Numbered from the stretch's first letter, positions 46,970 through 58,149 are shown. The stretch: DNA of 64,000 nt from Ochotona curzoniae (GCF_017591425.1 NW_024466459.1:2728001-2792000), one strand, 5' to 3'. A program made the numbers and translations. The notes: generated from the sequence alone by a model not told the origin.

Positions 46970-47031
46970 CAGTGCTCAAAGCCCACGTGGAGGAGGGAGC
47001 CAGTGCTCAAAGCCCACGTGGAGGAGGGAGC
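46970..47031. repeat. 31-bp tandem duplication carrying CACGTG E-boxes
   Basis: Two adjacent identical copies (46970-47000 and 47001-47031), each with a canonical E-box CACGTG (46984-46989 and 47015-47020). A third CACGTG lies just before at 46942-46947. Perfect identity implies a recent duplication. Confidence 0.85.
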
Positions 47032-47500
47032 CTGTCCACGGACGAAGCAAGTGCCACGCGTGGATACAGACACCCACGATGACCGGCTGTGAAGTTGGGA
47101 AACTTTTCATTTCCTCGCGTAGGGAGTATTTATTTCTTGGGCTTATGAAGTCATGATGGCTCCTTGCCTGTGTGGACACGGATATATGTAATTACCAGAT
47201 CTAACCACTAGATGGGGCGTCTCCCTTTCAGTCTGAGCCCCGCGGCTTTGACCAAGGCCTGGCCCCGTTTCCAGCTGCAAGAGTTAGAGCATCACCAAAA
47301 CCTTCATCAATTAAATGAGAAATCAACCCGAGATGGTCTATTCCAAAAACGCTGCCTGCCACTCGGTCCTCTTCCTCCCCTGTCTCGCACCTGTTCCAAC
47401 CTGACTTTAGTCCCTGCACCATAACCTGCCTTCAGTATGGTTATTACTCTGTATCCACGGCCTCTCCCTCCTCTTTCTCCCCTCTGCCCTCGTGCAAGTG

Positions 47501-47534
47501 GGCCTCCACTTGCAGTGGGCCTCCACTTGCAGTG
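47501..47534. repeat. Two-copy 17-bp direct repeat
   Basis: 'ggcctccacttgcagtg' occurs twice in tandem, preceded by an inverted 'gcaagtg' word. Confidence 0.8.
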
Positions 47535-48136
47535 GGCACTCAGTAAGTATCCACCAGTTCAGTCACCACTGGCTGGAAATCCCAGCGAAGGCACCAGGCG
47601 ACTCTGCAAGGAACACAGGTGTGAGGTGGGAAAGGTTGGATCTCTGAGCCGGACCCCTGCTTTACTCAGGCCCAGGAGGCTCCGGGGGGCTTATCTGGAT
47701 CCCTCAGGACTCTGTGGGCACAGATGTACAAGGTAGGTGTGCGGGATGGTCTCTGCTGCTCTTTCTCCTCGGAAGAATACTGTGGAACAAGCAGAAACAG
47801 ACTCCCTGCCCCGGGGGAACTGCCACCCATGGCTCTGGGCTTCAATGCCACTTCCTTAGGAAAATGTCCCCTGCGGGCGCCCCCATGCAGGGCCTCTCTT
47901 TCCCATCAGTCACTGATGAAGACGGAAGCAGGTTGGAAGTTAACCACAGTCAGAGTATCCACACCAGCGAGAGGGCTGAGCCTGGAATCTTCTGGAACCT
48001 GCCAGAACAGCATCCATGCCCTGAGCGTTTCCATGCCAACCAGCGGGGCCCAGGTGAGGGACACTTGCTCCCTTAAGGAGTCCCCGAGACACTTGCAGAC
48101 GCATCAGCTCTGCTAACTTAGGTGCTTGCTCCAAAG
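47535..48136. other. Intergenic, no gene recognised
   Basis: No feature identified. Confidence 0.5.
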
Positions 48137-48320
48137 CAGGGGTGAGGAATGTTTGGCCCACCAGCCACATAGGGCCTGTGACATCATCAGGTGCCAGGGC
48201 AACCTGGCATGAGAAGGGCTTCAGAACTCAGTAAGTCCAGAGGTCCAGAGCTGGCTCGTGTTGCAGGTGATCGTGTTGCATGGCCTGTGAATATCGTTAA
48301 GAACTATGCAGACAGCTCTT
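48137..48320 (+). mobile_element. DNA-transposon remnant, hAT-like (tentative)
   Basis: It starts 'caggggtgaggaatgtttgg' with 'cagccacatagggcc', and ends with 'cagaaaaagagggttccctg'. Both ends recall short non-autonomous hAT elements of mammals, whose ends read 'caggggt' and 'acccctg'. No transposase frame. Confidence 0.45.
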
Positions 48321-49410
48321 GGCAGAAAAAGAGGGTTCCCTGTAAAAGTCACGGCTCGTCAAGTCGTGGAGTTGGGTCTTGACCGGTTGGAAGTTCATTG
48401 TCAAAAAGACAGAAAACCAGGCCAGGAAGGGGCACACCCCCAGATCTGGGGCTAAGAGCCCTGGAACAGGAGAGCTGGCAGCACCCTCTTGGCTCTTACT
48501 CGGCTCCCCGCCACCTGCAACAGCCAGGCTCAAGCCCCTTCTCAATGCTCCACTCTCCCCTGCCCTTCTGTGTTCTTAGGGACAGCTTCTGCAGGCAACT
48601 GGTAGACCCCACACCTCCTGTTTTATTCTTCGGGACGGTCCCTGCACGCAGCAGGTAGACCCTGCATTTCCTTCTCTGGAGCAGCCTTGGCTGAGGAGGG
48701 GCCTGTGTGCCCATCTGCAGTGTCACCACCCGGCAGATGGTTGGCTGCATCCTCCCCAGGGACCTGCGCCTGCTCTGTCCCAGGAGCCTGGCTGCGCCTG
48801 AATCCGATTATTAATTTTGGTGGCTGTAAAAGTTTTGTCTGTTCGAGCAGATGAGTTGAGCTGGTGGGGATTTGCTGTGTCTTTTCACAGCTTCAGTCAT
48901 CTTGAGCGTGTGCTAAGTTGCTTCTCAGAGCTCTGGAGCAGGAAGTTGTGCCTGGGGAGCCGCGTGGCTGAGCTCTGGGGACTGCCACCTGTTCCTTGTG
49001 CCCCCTGCTATGAGAAGGCGGGTCCTTCCTGGGTGGCCTTTAACAAGGTCCTGAATCCCATTCATGAAGGTTTGGCAACAGCCAGCACCCAATCCTCTCC
49101 TAATGGCCTCATGCTGGGGGTAGGGGGTCTGGACACGGGGATTTGGGGAGGGGACACAGGCGACCCCGAGGGAGCTCCTTCCTTCACAGAGCCTGGCAGA
49201 CCTCCACCCGTCCCGTTCCCCCTGCCAGCTGTGTCCTGACTGTTCTAGGGGAGGGAGTGTCTACTTGGAGACTCTCCAGGGTCAGCTGGGTTGGGCCGAG
49301 GTACTTTCTCTGTCTCCCAAGGACACCAGGGGTGGCGTGGGTGAACGGGAGGCTTCTGTGCTCCCAGCAGGTGGAGCCAGCTACTCCACTCTGGCTGTCC
49401 CTTTTCTGTT
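48321..49410. other. Intergenic, no gene recognised
   Basis: Nothing that can be named. Confidence 0.5.
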
Positions 49411-49728
49411 TTTAAAAAAAAATATTTGATTTTTTTTTTAAATTAAAATGGCAGACATACAAAGAAAAGGAGATTCAGAAAGATCTTCCTTCCGCTGGTT
49501 CACTCCCCAAGGAGCTTTAATGGCTACAGTTGAGCCAATCCAAAGCCGGAAGCTAGGACTTTCCTCTGGGTCTCTCAGTGTGGGTGCAGGGTCCCACGGC
49601 TCTGGGGCATCCTCTACTGCTTCCTCACAAGCAGGAAGTAGAGCAACCAGGACCTGAACTAGTGCCCAAGTGGGATCCTGGTGCGTGCAAGGCGAAGACT
49701 TTAACCAAGAGGCTATTGTGCTGGGTGC
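49411..49728 (-). repeat. C-SINE, reverse, full length
   Basis: Poly-A/T tail at 49411-49440, then 'gaaagatcttccttccgctg', 'caatccaaagccggaagcta', 'ccaggacctgaactagtgcc' and the head 'ccaagaggctattgtgctgg'. Confidence 0.9.
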
Positions 49729-49740
49729 CCTTCTTTCCCG

Positions 49741-49794
49741 AAAAACAAACAAACAAACAAACAAACAAAACCCTTTAACTAAAAAAAAAAAAAA
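49741..49794. repeat. (AAAC)n and poly(A) simple repeats
   Basis: About seven CAAA units, a short spacer and 14 A residues. Confidence 0.95.
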
Positions 49795-49897
49795 TCAGGT
49801 GAAAGGCAGAGAGACAATTAGAGAGCTAGAGCCCTCCTCAAATCCTGCCTCTAAGCCAGCAACTCAAAGCCCCTGGCCCCGGCTCAGTCTCCCCCTA

Positions 49898-49912
49898 CCA
49901 CCAGGGGGCAGC
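49898..49912 (+). promoter_or_regulatory. CTCF-type motif (plus), best match in the window
   Basis: 'ccaccagggggcagc' is essentially the CTCF consensus core, extended on the right by 'agtg'. The neighbouring 49798-49960 ('gtgaaaggcagagagacaat', 'ggacttgggccttcacctgc') looks like a diverged reverse C-SINE, so the site may lie in a SINE remnant. Confidence 0.65.
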
Positions 49913-49960
49913 AGTGACCCAAGGACTTGGGCCTTCACCTGCTGTCTGCAGGAGGCTGTG

Positions 49961-51639
49961 CTTTGGAAGCAGAGAGCTGAATGTAGGCATTCCAGGAAGG
50001 TGGGAGGGCATCGCCAGTGACAAACGCCCACCCTGTCCTCTCCCTTCATCCTGTGCACCTTCCAGCCAGCTCAGGAACCTGTCCTGGCTCCGTGCACATC
50101 ATCTGCCCAGTCCTCCTCCAACATACACATAGCATCTCCATTGTCATCCCAACTCCGCCCTGCTTCCCCACAAAGCTTCTGTTGACCACTGCACAGGAAA
50201 CAGCACCACCTCTCTTCTGGAACATTTTTTCCTTCTTTACTCCTGGGAAGTCCTATAGCCTGGGAGTCCATCTTGTCCACTGCCCTACCGCCCCAGCCCG
50301 CCTCCATTCAGAATTCTCTGGACCAGCAATATCTCTTATTCTAAAAATTTTTTGATCACACAAATTGCGAGTCCCTGGCTTGGTCTCTCATGAAAGCAGC
50401 CTCTTAGTTTGATTGCAGATCCTTCGAGAAGTATGAGGACCCTGTCTCTCTCCCTTTGGCACCAGGCAACTGCCAGAAACCTCAGACGGGAGCCTGCATT
50501 CAGTCGCTGGCCAGCCCAGGAAAGCGATGCTGTTACCCTCCTGCTCCTCTGTATGGAGGAGGTTGGGGAGAGCTGGTGCACAGGGGCGCCTGATGTCAGA
50601 GCTTCCCCTGAGCTGTGGTTCTGGGTGCTGAGTGGAACCCTGCGAGCTGACCTCCTGTGAGAACTCACTGAAGCCCCGAGGGTGCCTTGGAGCGTCAGGA
50701 TCACAGGAGAGCTTCTGAGTTCTGGACGCTGCTTGGTTGTGCGTTCCGTAGGACAGGGAGCCCCTCTGTGGCTTGCCCCTGCCAGTCCCTGCCCCTCTTT
50801 CCAGGTCAGCCACGAGGGCCAAGCCTTGTGGCTGGAGGGCCCGGGTGGAGGAGCTGGGCTCCCGGGGTGACCGCTGTGGTCGCATTACAACGCTTCTGTG
50901 TTCAGAAGCGCAGGCGTGCGTGAGTCCCAAGGAGAGATGGGCAGCAGAGCCACTGAGCCGCGAGGGAGCCAGCCCTTTCCCTGCCACTCTGCAGGTTCAC
51001 CCTCCAGGGGGAGCTGGAGGGTTGAGTCACTGGGCAGGGCGGTGGGGTGGGGGACCAGCATCCGCTCCACCACTCCACCTGCGTGGAGTCACAAACACCC
51101 TCATCGCTGCTCCCGAGTTTGGCTGTGAGTTTCTGGATGGTTGAAAGGGGGAAGATCCTGCCTGCTCCTTATCCTGGGAAGCCCTTCCTGGCTGCGTGCC
51201 CAGCCAGTGGCCACATCCTCTGTAGCAGTTGTCACATAAGCAGGCTCTATAGAGTGGTGGACTGAGGTACCAGCCTGCCACTCCTACAGGTACAGAGCCA
51301 CTTGCTGCAGCCCAGGTGCCCCAGCTGAACTGTTGATCGGACCTGGACTTGGCCACCCCAGGCCGGGGTCTCCTGTGTCCCTGCGAGCCCTGACCAGGGC
51401 TAACCTCCCAGGAAGGCAGTCCTTGGCTCCTTGATTGCACCTGCTCAGTGTGTGGCCCTGGAGACGGGCCATGATGGGCAGGGAGACCTGGAATCCCCCA
51501 GAACAGAACAGCCTGTAGAAGAGGGTGCAGTGGGCAGGTGCTTGGTCTGCAGGGGAATGTATAGAGGTGGACGAAGTGGGCAGCAAGGCCGCAGGGAAAG
51601 GGAAGAGGGCACACAGGTTGGCCAAGCCCGTGGCTCTCT
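49961..51639. other. Intergenic, no gene recognised
   Basis: Possible L2 traces near 50410-50520 ('gtatgaggaccctgtctctc'). No gene. Confidence 0.45.
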
Positions 51640-51735
51640 GGACTTGGTGTCTCGGACTCTCGGAGTCAGTCTGCTAATCTGTCCAATGGGACTCACAGCA
51701 CTTCCTTAGCTGGATTATTTTGAGAAAGGCAAGCA
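51640..51735 (+). repeat. MIR-type fragment
   Basis: 'gtcagtctgctaatctgtcc' and 'aatgggactcacagcacttc' correspond to the forward MIR 'cctcatctgtaaaatgggga' region. Confidence 0.5.
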
Positions 51736-51919
51736 TCGAGGAAATCTCGGCACTTTGATTTTGTTCTTTGCCTGGGAGACAAAGAAAATCCAGGAGTGTG
51801 CGTGGGGCCTCGTGCCTCTGCAGTGTCTTGGGCCGAGAGGAGGAGGGGGGCTCTGGAGTGGTGGCAGCCCTGTGTTTCGGGGAGAGCAAGCACGCACTGA
51901 AGGCTCCCGATTGAGCTGC

Positions 51920-51998
51920 TGCTTGGGAATAATTGCAGCTGCTATTTCTGCACATTTGTTTGGTACTGTTAATTTGGCGACAGCCTGATATTATAACA
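51920..51998. promoter_or_regulatory. Candidate conserved enhancer (E-box plus homeodomain)
   Basis: 'gggaataattgcagctgcta', 'tttctgcacatttgtttggt' and 'actgttaatttggcgacagc' join a CAGCTG E-box with TAATT cores in 70 bp of non-repetitive sequence. The look is that of a vertebrate conserved non-coding element; not testable here. Confidence 0.35.
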
Positions 51999-53664
51999 TC
52001 CTCTCCCACACAGGGGTGGCGTCAGCCCCCTCTGCTCTAGACCCCATTTGCATTTTCCCCGTGGGGTTTGGGACAGGGGAGCTGGTGACTCAGGGCTCCC
52101 GGAAAGACCCCTCTGCCTGTGTGGGGGTGGAGGGGGCCAGGGGCATCCGCTCCCGGCAATGCCATCTTGGGCTGAGGCTGGCGTGGTTGAACATGCATGT
52201 GAACTGAGCGAGCAGCTCTGGGATGTGAGTAGTGGATGCTGTTGCTGACACGACCCCAGGGACCACCCAGAGGGGACCAGGACAGTCCATCCGGCAGGGC
52301 ATAAACTGCTACCGAATTGCACGAGGACCAAGGCATGGAAGTCGGAGAGCAGGCTCAGGGGTGGTTCTCTGCACAGCTGGTACATGGAGGAAGAAGAGCA
52401 TCACAGCGTCCTCATTTAGTAACCTCTGGCACAGCAGTGGCTCTGGGTCCTGACACCCAACATTGCCAACCTCACCCAAGGCAGACACGCAGATGGCACG
52501 TGGCCCTGACATTTCATCACCAATCACTCACACTGCCTCCAGCAGAGCCCTAGGTAACAGGTCATGCTGGAGCCCCTGGCTGCACCAACTCACTGGAAAC
52601 AGTTAAGACAAACATCACAATTTCTCCATGCCATGGGGCCACGGTCCAATGAAATAGCGACTTGGGGGGCATTCTGTGAGTCTACTGATGTGGGGCTGGG
52701 AAGAGGAGGAGGGGGAGAAATGTGCAGATGAGGCTATGTGGAAGGCCTTACAGCCACCACTGTGCATGGCTGCTTGGCGGACATTGGGAGAAACCACAGC
52801 CCCACAGGCATGTGGGTGTGTTCAGCTGGGGAAAACAAAAACATGTCAACTCTGGGGGCTGCTTGAGGCCAGGAGCCACCGTGAGTCGTCTGAGGGTGTG
52901 ACCACCTTGTGGTTTTAGAAGCATCCTTCTTTATGGCAGTTCTATAGGGAGCCATCCCATTTCCCAAGACTTGTCCATAGCTCAAGGTCAGGCACGAGCT
53001 GGCCCTCGCTAAAACTGAGTGGTGGGGGCAGGGCAGTTCGCCATCATACTCTGGAGTAAGTTTGGTTACTTCAAAGTTTGATTACTAGTGGTTTTCAGAA
53101 GAGCGGATTTGTTTGAAAAGCGAGGCCATGCGTGATGTTTTCCCTTCTGCCTATTGTTTTTATGCCCTGAACTTTCTAGAATGAATGTGCTGGGGGGAGT
53201 CCAGGGCCCTGGATCTTGGTGTCAGACCCGGGATGACCTCATGCCCTGAGGGCCAGCTGAAGGACACCCCTCCTGTTCTCCTGCGCTGCTCTCCTTTCCT
53301 CCCTTCTGACACCCCAGATCCATGGATGCTGTGTTCAGTAGTTCGAGCTGCCGGCATGGGTGACACATCTTTCATGATAAACCATGAGCTCCCTGGAGGC
53401 CTGGGGGTCCCCATCACTCTTTGGAAGCTGAGACAAACCCGTTACATCGCTTGAGTTTCCTCCACTGTAAGCTAGGTACAGTAACACTCTCCTGCTGGGG
53501 TAAAACACGGAGCCCATAAGACTGACCAAAAGGAGGTGGAAAGAGTCTCAGTCTGTGGGAGTCTTGGTTGCCACAGGGAAGATGGACTGTAGTGGGCAGA
53601 GGCCTGGGTCTTGCTGGACACCCTGTCACGTGCATACTGCTGCCCATCTCAAAGAAGCTTCCCC
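51999..53664. other. Intergenic, L2 and MIR traces
   Basis: An L2-like line 'aaaccatgagctccctggag' at 53378 and a MIR-like 'cgcttgagtttcctccactg' at 53448 are the only elements seen. Confidence 0.45.
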
Positions 53665-53966
53665 CCACTTAAGATGCCTGCATCCCATAGCAGGTGCCTG
53701 GAGTCCTTCTCTGGCTCCAGCCACTGAGGCTAGCGGTCTCTTAAGGCCGGTTCTGGGAAGCAGTGGTGATGGCCAAGTGACTGGTCCCTCCCACCCAGGT
53801 GGGAGAGTCTGGCTGTGTTGCTGGCTCTGGCTTTGGTCCCCCCATTCTTGGCCGTTGTAGGCATTCGGGGAGTGAAGCAGCAGAGGGGAATGTATAGTGT
53901 GTTTTCTCTCTCTCCATCTCCCTCTCTCTGCTCTCATATTGTCTTTGTCTTCTTCCTTTCAAAGAT
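53665..53966 (+). repeat. C-SINE, forward, diverged
   Basis: 'agatgcctgcatcccatagc', 'ctctggctttggtcccccca', 'gcattcggggagtgaagcag' and 'cttcctttcaaagatgaa' are in the expected order. Confidence 0.75.
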
Positions 53967-54580
53967 GAATTTTCCAGCCTAGATATCAGTAGTGTGGAGG
54001 CTGAGGAACGCTGGCATGTGGGGCATTCACCTCTGTGCTTGTAGGAATGTAAGCTGCATTGTCTGTTCTAGGAGTGGACAGGAGGTTTGCTAGGCCAAGT
54101 GCATGCACAGCCTGACGGGCGTTACTGTTCTACCTTGGGCTAGCCCAAAGAAAGGTCACCAGGTCTGCTAGGGCAACTGGAGGGATCCAACAGCTTTGGG
54201 AACTGTTGGTGAGAACAACTTGGCCCAAGTGGAGTGCTGGACAAATCAGGCTCAGGGTTTGGAGATACATTCACCTGGATTTTGGCCTCTGCACTCCACT
54301 TTCCCAATGTCGCTCCCTGGGACTCAGGTACAAAGCAGTGAACACACCTGGCTGAGTCTCGACCAGTGGCAAACAGTGCAGTGTGTGTCCTTATAGAACC
54401 CAGCAAGGGGCCACATAGACACTGCAGTGCCCATGTATTCAACTAAAAATATGTACACAATGGAACAACACACATTGTAGGGAACACGCATGAGTTCATG
54501 CCAAGAAAACTACTAATGATGTTCAAATGGCTGTGCATGGGTGGAGGCAGGAAAGAGAAAAAGGAATGGATGACAAGCCA
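53967..54580. other. Intergenic, possible weak L1 trace
   Basis: No gene. 'atgtacacaatggaacaaca' near 54450 faintly recalls L1 3' sequence. Confidence 0.4.
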
Positions 54581-54700
54581 GAGCAGGTCCTGGTGTGGAC
54601 CAGGAATGGCCACACACACCGGAGCAGGTCCTGGTGTGGACCAGGAATGGCCACACACACCGGAGCAGGTCCTGGTGTGGACCAGGAATGGGCACGCACC
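54581..54700. repeat. 41-bp minisatellite, about 3 copies
   Basis: Copies start at 54581, 54622 and 54663; the first two are identical over their length and the third is partial with a few changes. Each unit has the hairpin-capable 'ggtcctggtgtggacc'. The repeated peptide in the open frame is a by-product. Confidence 0.9.
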
Positions 54701-55549
54701 ATGCACCAGAGATTCTGCCTGGGAATCCAGAACCTGCAGATACCATAGGACCATGTAGAATAGATAGCCCAGAGCAGAACCGGTACAGAATAGGCGCTGA
54801 ATCGTTGGCAGTAACACCAAAATGACGGGGAAGAACTAATTCAGCTGTTGCGAATAAGGGGACTGGGTGAATTACTACAAACACTTAGACTGTTTTCCCC
54901 ATCCTTCCTCTCTCCACTAGTCCTGGAAACAAAGTCCCCGTCGCGATTCTAGGGATCCCCTATTCCCTGCTCCCACAGCTTCTGTGGATTAACCTCCCAG
55001 AGGGGAGCTGGAAGGAATCCTGAGCCTGGACAGGAAAGGCAGCCCTATCCCTGGGAAGAGGATGGTCCCCATGCCTGGGAAAGAGTGAGGGATCCTAACA
55101 GGTGGGTTCTAGAGTGGCAGGCCCCAGAGGGTGAAGCACATGTGCCCAAGGATGCTGGGCAGCAGGTTCCCGCGAGGACCCTGGCACCTGCACTGTGCTG
55201 GACTGTGGACATGCAGCCACCTAGCACATACCACCATCCTGTCTCCATCTGGTTCCTGTGCAACTGTTGGGAACATTGCATTTTCTACCAGCCAGGTAAG
55301 CGAGGGCTCCAAGTTAGATTTCAACTGATTTTGCCAAACAAGGTGACACTTTCATGCCCAAGTGTGATGGAGGAAAATTAATTCTCACTCTACTTGCTTT
55401 TCTTGGCATCCCACGAAACCAGCAGCATGAGTGCTCACACGTACAGAACTTCAGGACATAGTCTGCTAAACAAAGGACATATTCTGCTACAGTGTGATTA
55501 GGAGCTGGCTCTGAGCTCAGCCTGACATTTCAACCCAACGTTGGGGCAG
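54701..55549. other. Intergenic, no gene recognised
   Basis: Nothing identified. Confidence 0.5.
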
Positions 55550-55838
55550 CTGTTTGTCTGACCTAGTGGCTGGGACGCCAGTTAAGGTGTCCATGTCCCC
55601 TGCTGACCTGCTTGGCTGTGACACACTGCTCTAGCTCTTGACTCCAGCATCCTGTTGATGCAGATTTGACTCAAGTATTGGATCCCTGTTAACACTAAAG
55701 GAGAACTGGATTAAGTTCCCAGCTCCTGGTTTCAGACCAGCCCAGTCTTGGCTGTTTGGCGTACATTTGGAAAGTGAATCAGGCACAGGTGAGGGGAATT
55801 CTGTCTGTCTGTGTCTCTGCCTCTTAAATAAATAACGA
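55550..55838 (+). repeat. C-SINE, forward, diverged
   Basis: 'acctagtggctgggacgcca', 'agttaaggtgtccatgtccc', 'cagctcctggtttcagacca' and a tail 'cctcttaaataaataac'. Confidence 0.8.
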
Positions 55839-56967
55839 TCCCATATTGGTGGCAGGCCAGGGCATGCCGCAGTACTCACCGCACACAGACTAGGGTGTGT
55901 AGTGGGCAGTGTCTGGGCACGGGCCAGGTCAGACCACTGAACCCACTGGTGCACTCAGGAACCAGGGGGCTGTCTTGTGGGAGTTCTGGAGCCGTCCCAC
56001 AAGCAGGTCAACACACCTGAAGATATGATTGGGAGACAGGGCAGGCTACAACACGCCCCGAGGAGTGCAAACACTGGGACTGGGGATGATCAGGAGTGGG
56101 CTTCTTGAGTTGCATTCATTCCTTAGGCCAGCAGGATCCCTGATCTTGGGGAACCTCCCATAGATGTGTGGCCCAAGGTCTGACTGTAAAGCACATGTTG
56201 CAAGTCTGAGCCACCTCTGCTGCCGACTCTAGAGAAAGGAAGAAGAAACTACATGGAGGCATATGAAAGGCAAGACCATCAGCTCCTCTGATCCATCAGA
56301 AAACCTCCAGTATCTCTGCAAAGGATGGAAAGAAGAGCAAGGGACACAAGGCTTCAGGCCAAGTTCTGAGGAAAGCTCCTAGGTCTGTGGATGTGCTGAG
56401 ATGGACATGGACAACAACCATCAGGCCTTAGAAGGTATCCAGAGAGAAAAGGAAGAGTGCCTGAGAGGACATATGGAATATGTCACTGCTCATACATTGA
56501 AGACAACATCTTTGAGCAATCATGAAGACTGAGGGGACACAGTCATAGCCACTGAAGAGAAAGCCTTTGGCCAGCGATAAGGATTCATTGACTGAGGGTC
56601 AGACTCAGGTCAACTGCTCAGCAAGCTTAGGGCTAGGCTAGGAGGTTGCATCTCCCCGACTTTATGTCAGTCTTACCCATGCACTACTCAAGTAACACCC
56701 CCTAGGACAATCTTTTGCCCACTGAGGCCCCTGAGGTGGCACCAAGAGGCCATCTCCATCCTCTGGTATTAATGTAGTCTGACAACCAAGATGTGATGCA
56801 CCCTCCCCTGCTGTGGACACATTTCTCTCTTGCCATCCTGCCCTCTCCTCCGCATTCCTACCAGTAACTTACATGGGTCTGCAACCCCCTATATTTGTAA
56901 TGAGCATTAAAAGATTAAAGCTATCACCTCTTCCCTCCTCCAAAAATATATATTCTAAGGTCATATG
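55839..56967. other. Unassigned sequence, probably repeat-derived
   Basis: No gene is recognised. The segment starts directly after the C-SINE tail and ends near an ATTAAA ('gagcattaaaagattaaagc', about 56902) and an A/T-rich run. This suggests a retroelement 3' end or an LTR, but I cannot name a family. Confidence 0.35.
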
Positions 56968-57275
56968 TGATTGGTTCTGAGGATGGGAGTTTGACAGTGA
57001 CGTTGTTTAGAGGGTGGACCTGATGGGAGGTCCCAAGGCCCATGGGAGCAGGACCATGAGAGCCAGCCACCAGCGTGCCTGGACAGGGCTGGATATAAAG
57101 CCCAAGTTAGGCTCAGCCACTCTTCCTGCCACCTTTATCATATAGTGGAGCCAGGTTGGGGGGTACCCAGTCTTAGACGGTGAACCTCCAAACTTACGCT
57201 AAACCGAATCTCTTCCCTTCATAAGTGGTTTCTCTCGAGGATGTCACTGGAATAACGAATGGCTAAGAAACAGTT
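56968..57275 (+). repeat. LTR-like segment (MaLR/ERVL style)
   Basis: 'gggtggacctgatgggaggt', 'ctggatataaagcccaagtt', 'tcttcccttcataagtggtt' and the end 'ggaataacgaatggctaaga' parallel the layout of mammalian MaLR-type LTRs, including a TATAAA-like box at about 57091. Old and non-functional. Confidence 0.45.
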
Positions 57276-57693
57276 CTTCCTCTTCTCTAACTGGTGGGCT
57301 TCAGCTTGCCGGAGTCTTGCCACCCTGATCAGGACTTGGTACCTCCAACTGGGATGCTGGAGTCCAGAGGCTGGACTGTGCCACCGAGGCTCACCAGGGT
57401 CTGAGCTGACTCCTCCAGCACTTGGCTTGCACTTGGGGTATGCCTGGCCACATGCTTATGAATCAGCTGGTACACAGGTCTGCAGTCTTCCTCCAGTGGC
57501 TGGCAAGGAACAATGCAGTGAGGTTCCATCACAGCCCAGCCTCAGGCGTCTGCAGCCACACCCAAAGCTGGAAAACATCATGAGCAGTGACAGGAGATGA
57601 AGGGCCAGAGTGAACGTGAAAATGCTGTTGGGGGAACAACACATCACTGTTCTCTCCACTTGCTGAGATGCATCCTTCCCACTTTTCTTTTGG
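57276..57693. other. Unassigned sequence between LTR-like segment and ORF
   Basis: No element recognised. It may be internal retroelement sequence given its neighbours. Confidence 0.3.
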
Positions 57694-58101
57694 GTGGGAA
57701 TCTGGGCTGTTTCTCTGATTAAGGGAGTGGGTGCATTTAGAACTATAGGTGTCAAGATTTGGGGTGCACTTACACCAGGTTTTGCACAGTCCTGCAAATA
57801 TTGGGTGGCCATGACCCAGTCTCTGGATCACTTGAGGTTGCAGGGTCTGTCTGTGAATAAGATAAACAAGGTTATTCATCCAATGCTTGCAAGTCACCTT
57901 CTCTATCCAAACAACACTGATGGGGGCTTGCACCTGTGTTGGTGGCGACGGAGTCTGCTGAAGATGGAACTGAAATGGGAGCATCTACTGACTTTCATGA
58001 GAAATGGAGTCTGGACTCCAGATGGAGAGTTCAAGTTGGTGGCTGACCTTGTAGGACACATACACAGAAAACTGCTGGAAACTCTTGTGGGATTTATTTA
58101 A
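57694..58101 (+). other. Unidentified 135-aa open frame
   Basis: This frame is open for 135 codons in sequence of ordinary base composition, begins MGIWAVSL and ends KLLETLVGFI before TAA. It contains a Trp-rich patch (LCWWRRSLL) and a possible N-glycosylation site (NNT). I recognise no domain. The stop is followed within about 30 bp by AATAAA (58125-58130). It lies about 420 bp downstream of an LTR-like segment, so a decayed retroelement-derived or processed coding remnant is possible. It could also be chance. It should not be read as an established gene. Confidence 0.25.
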
Positions 58102-58124
58102 TGTGCGCTCTTCACTATTTTGTA

Positions 58125-58130
58125 ATAAAA
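58125..58130 (+). terminator. AATAAA polyadenylation-type signal
   Basis: 'gtaataaaaataac' lies just after the end of the 57694-58101 open frame. Could be a real signal of a retroelement or chance in AT-rich sequence. Confidence 0.3.
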
Positions 58131-58149
58131 ATAACTTAATTCGGAGAGA

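Noticed and set aside
54498..54825. Repeated peptide (QVLVWTRNGHTHRS)
   Set aside because: By-product of the 41-bp minisatellite; no gene context.
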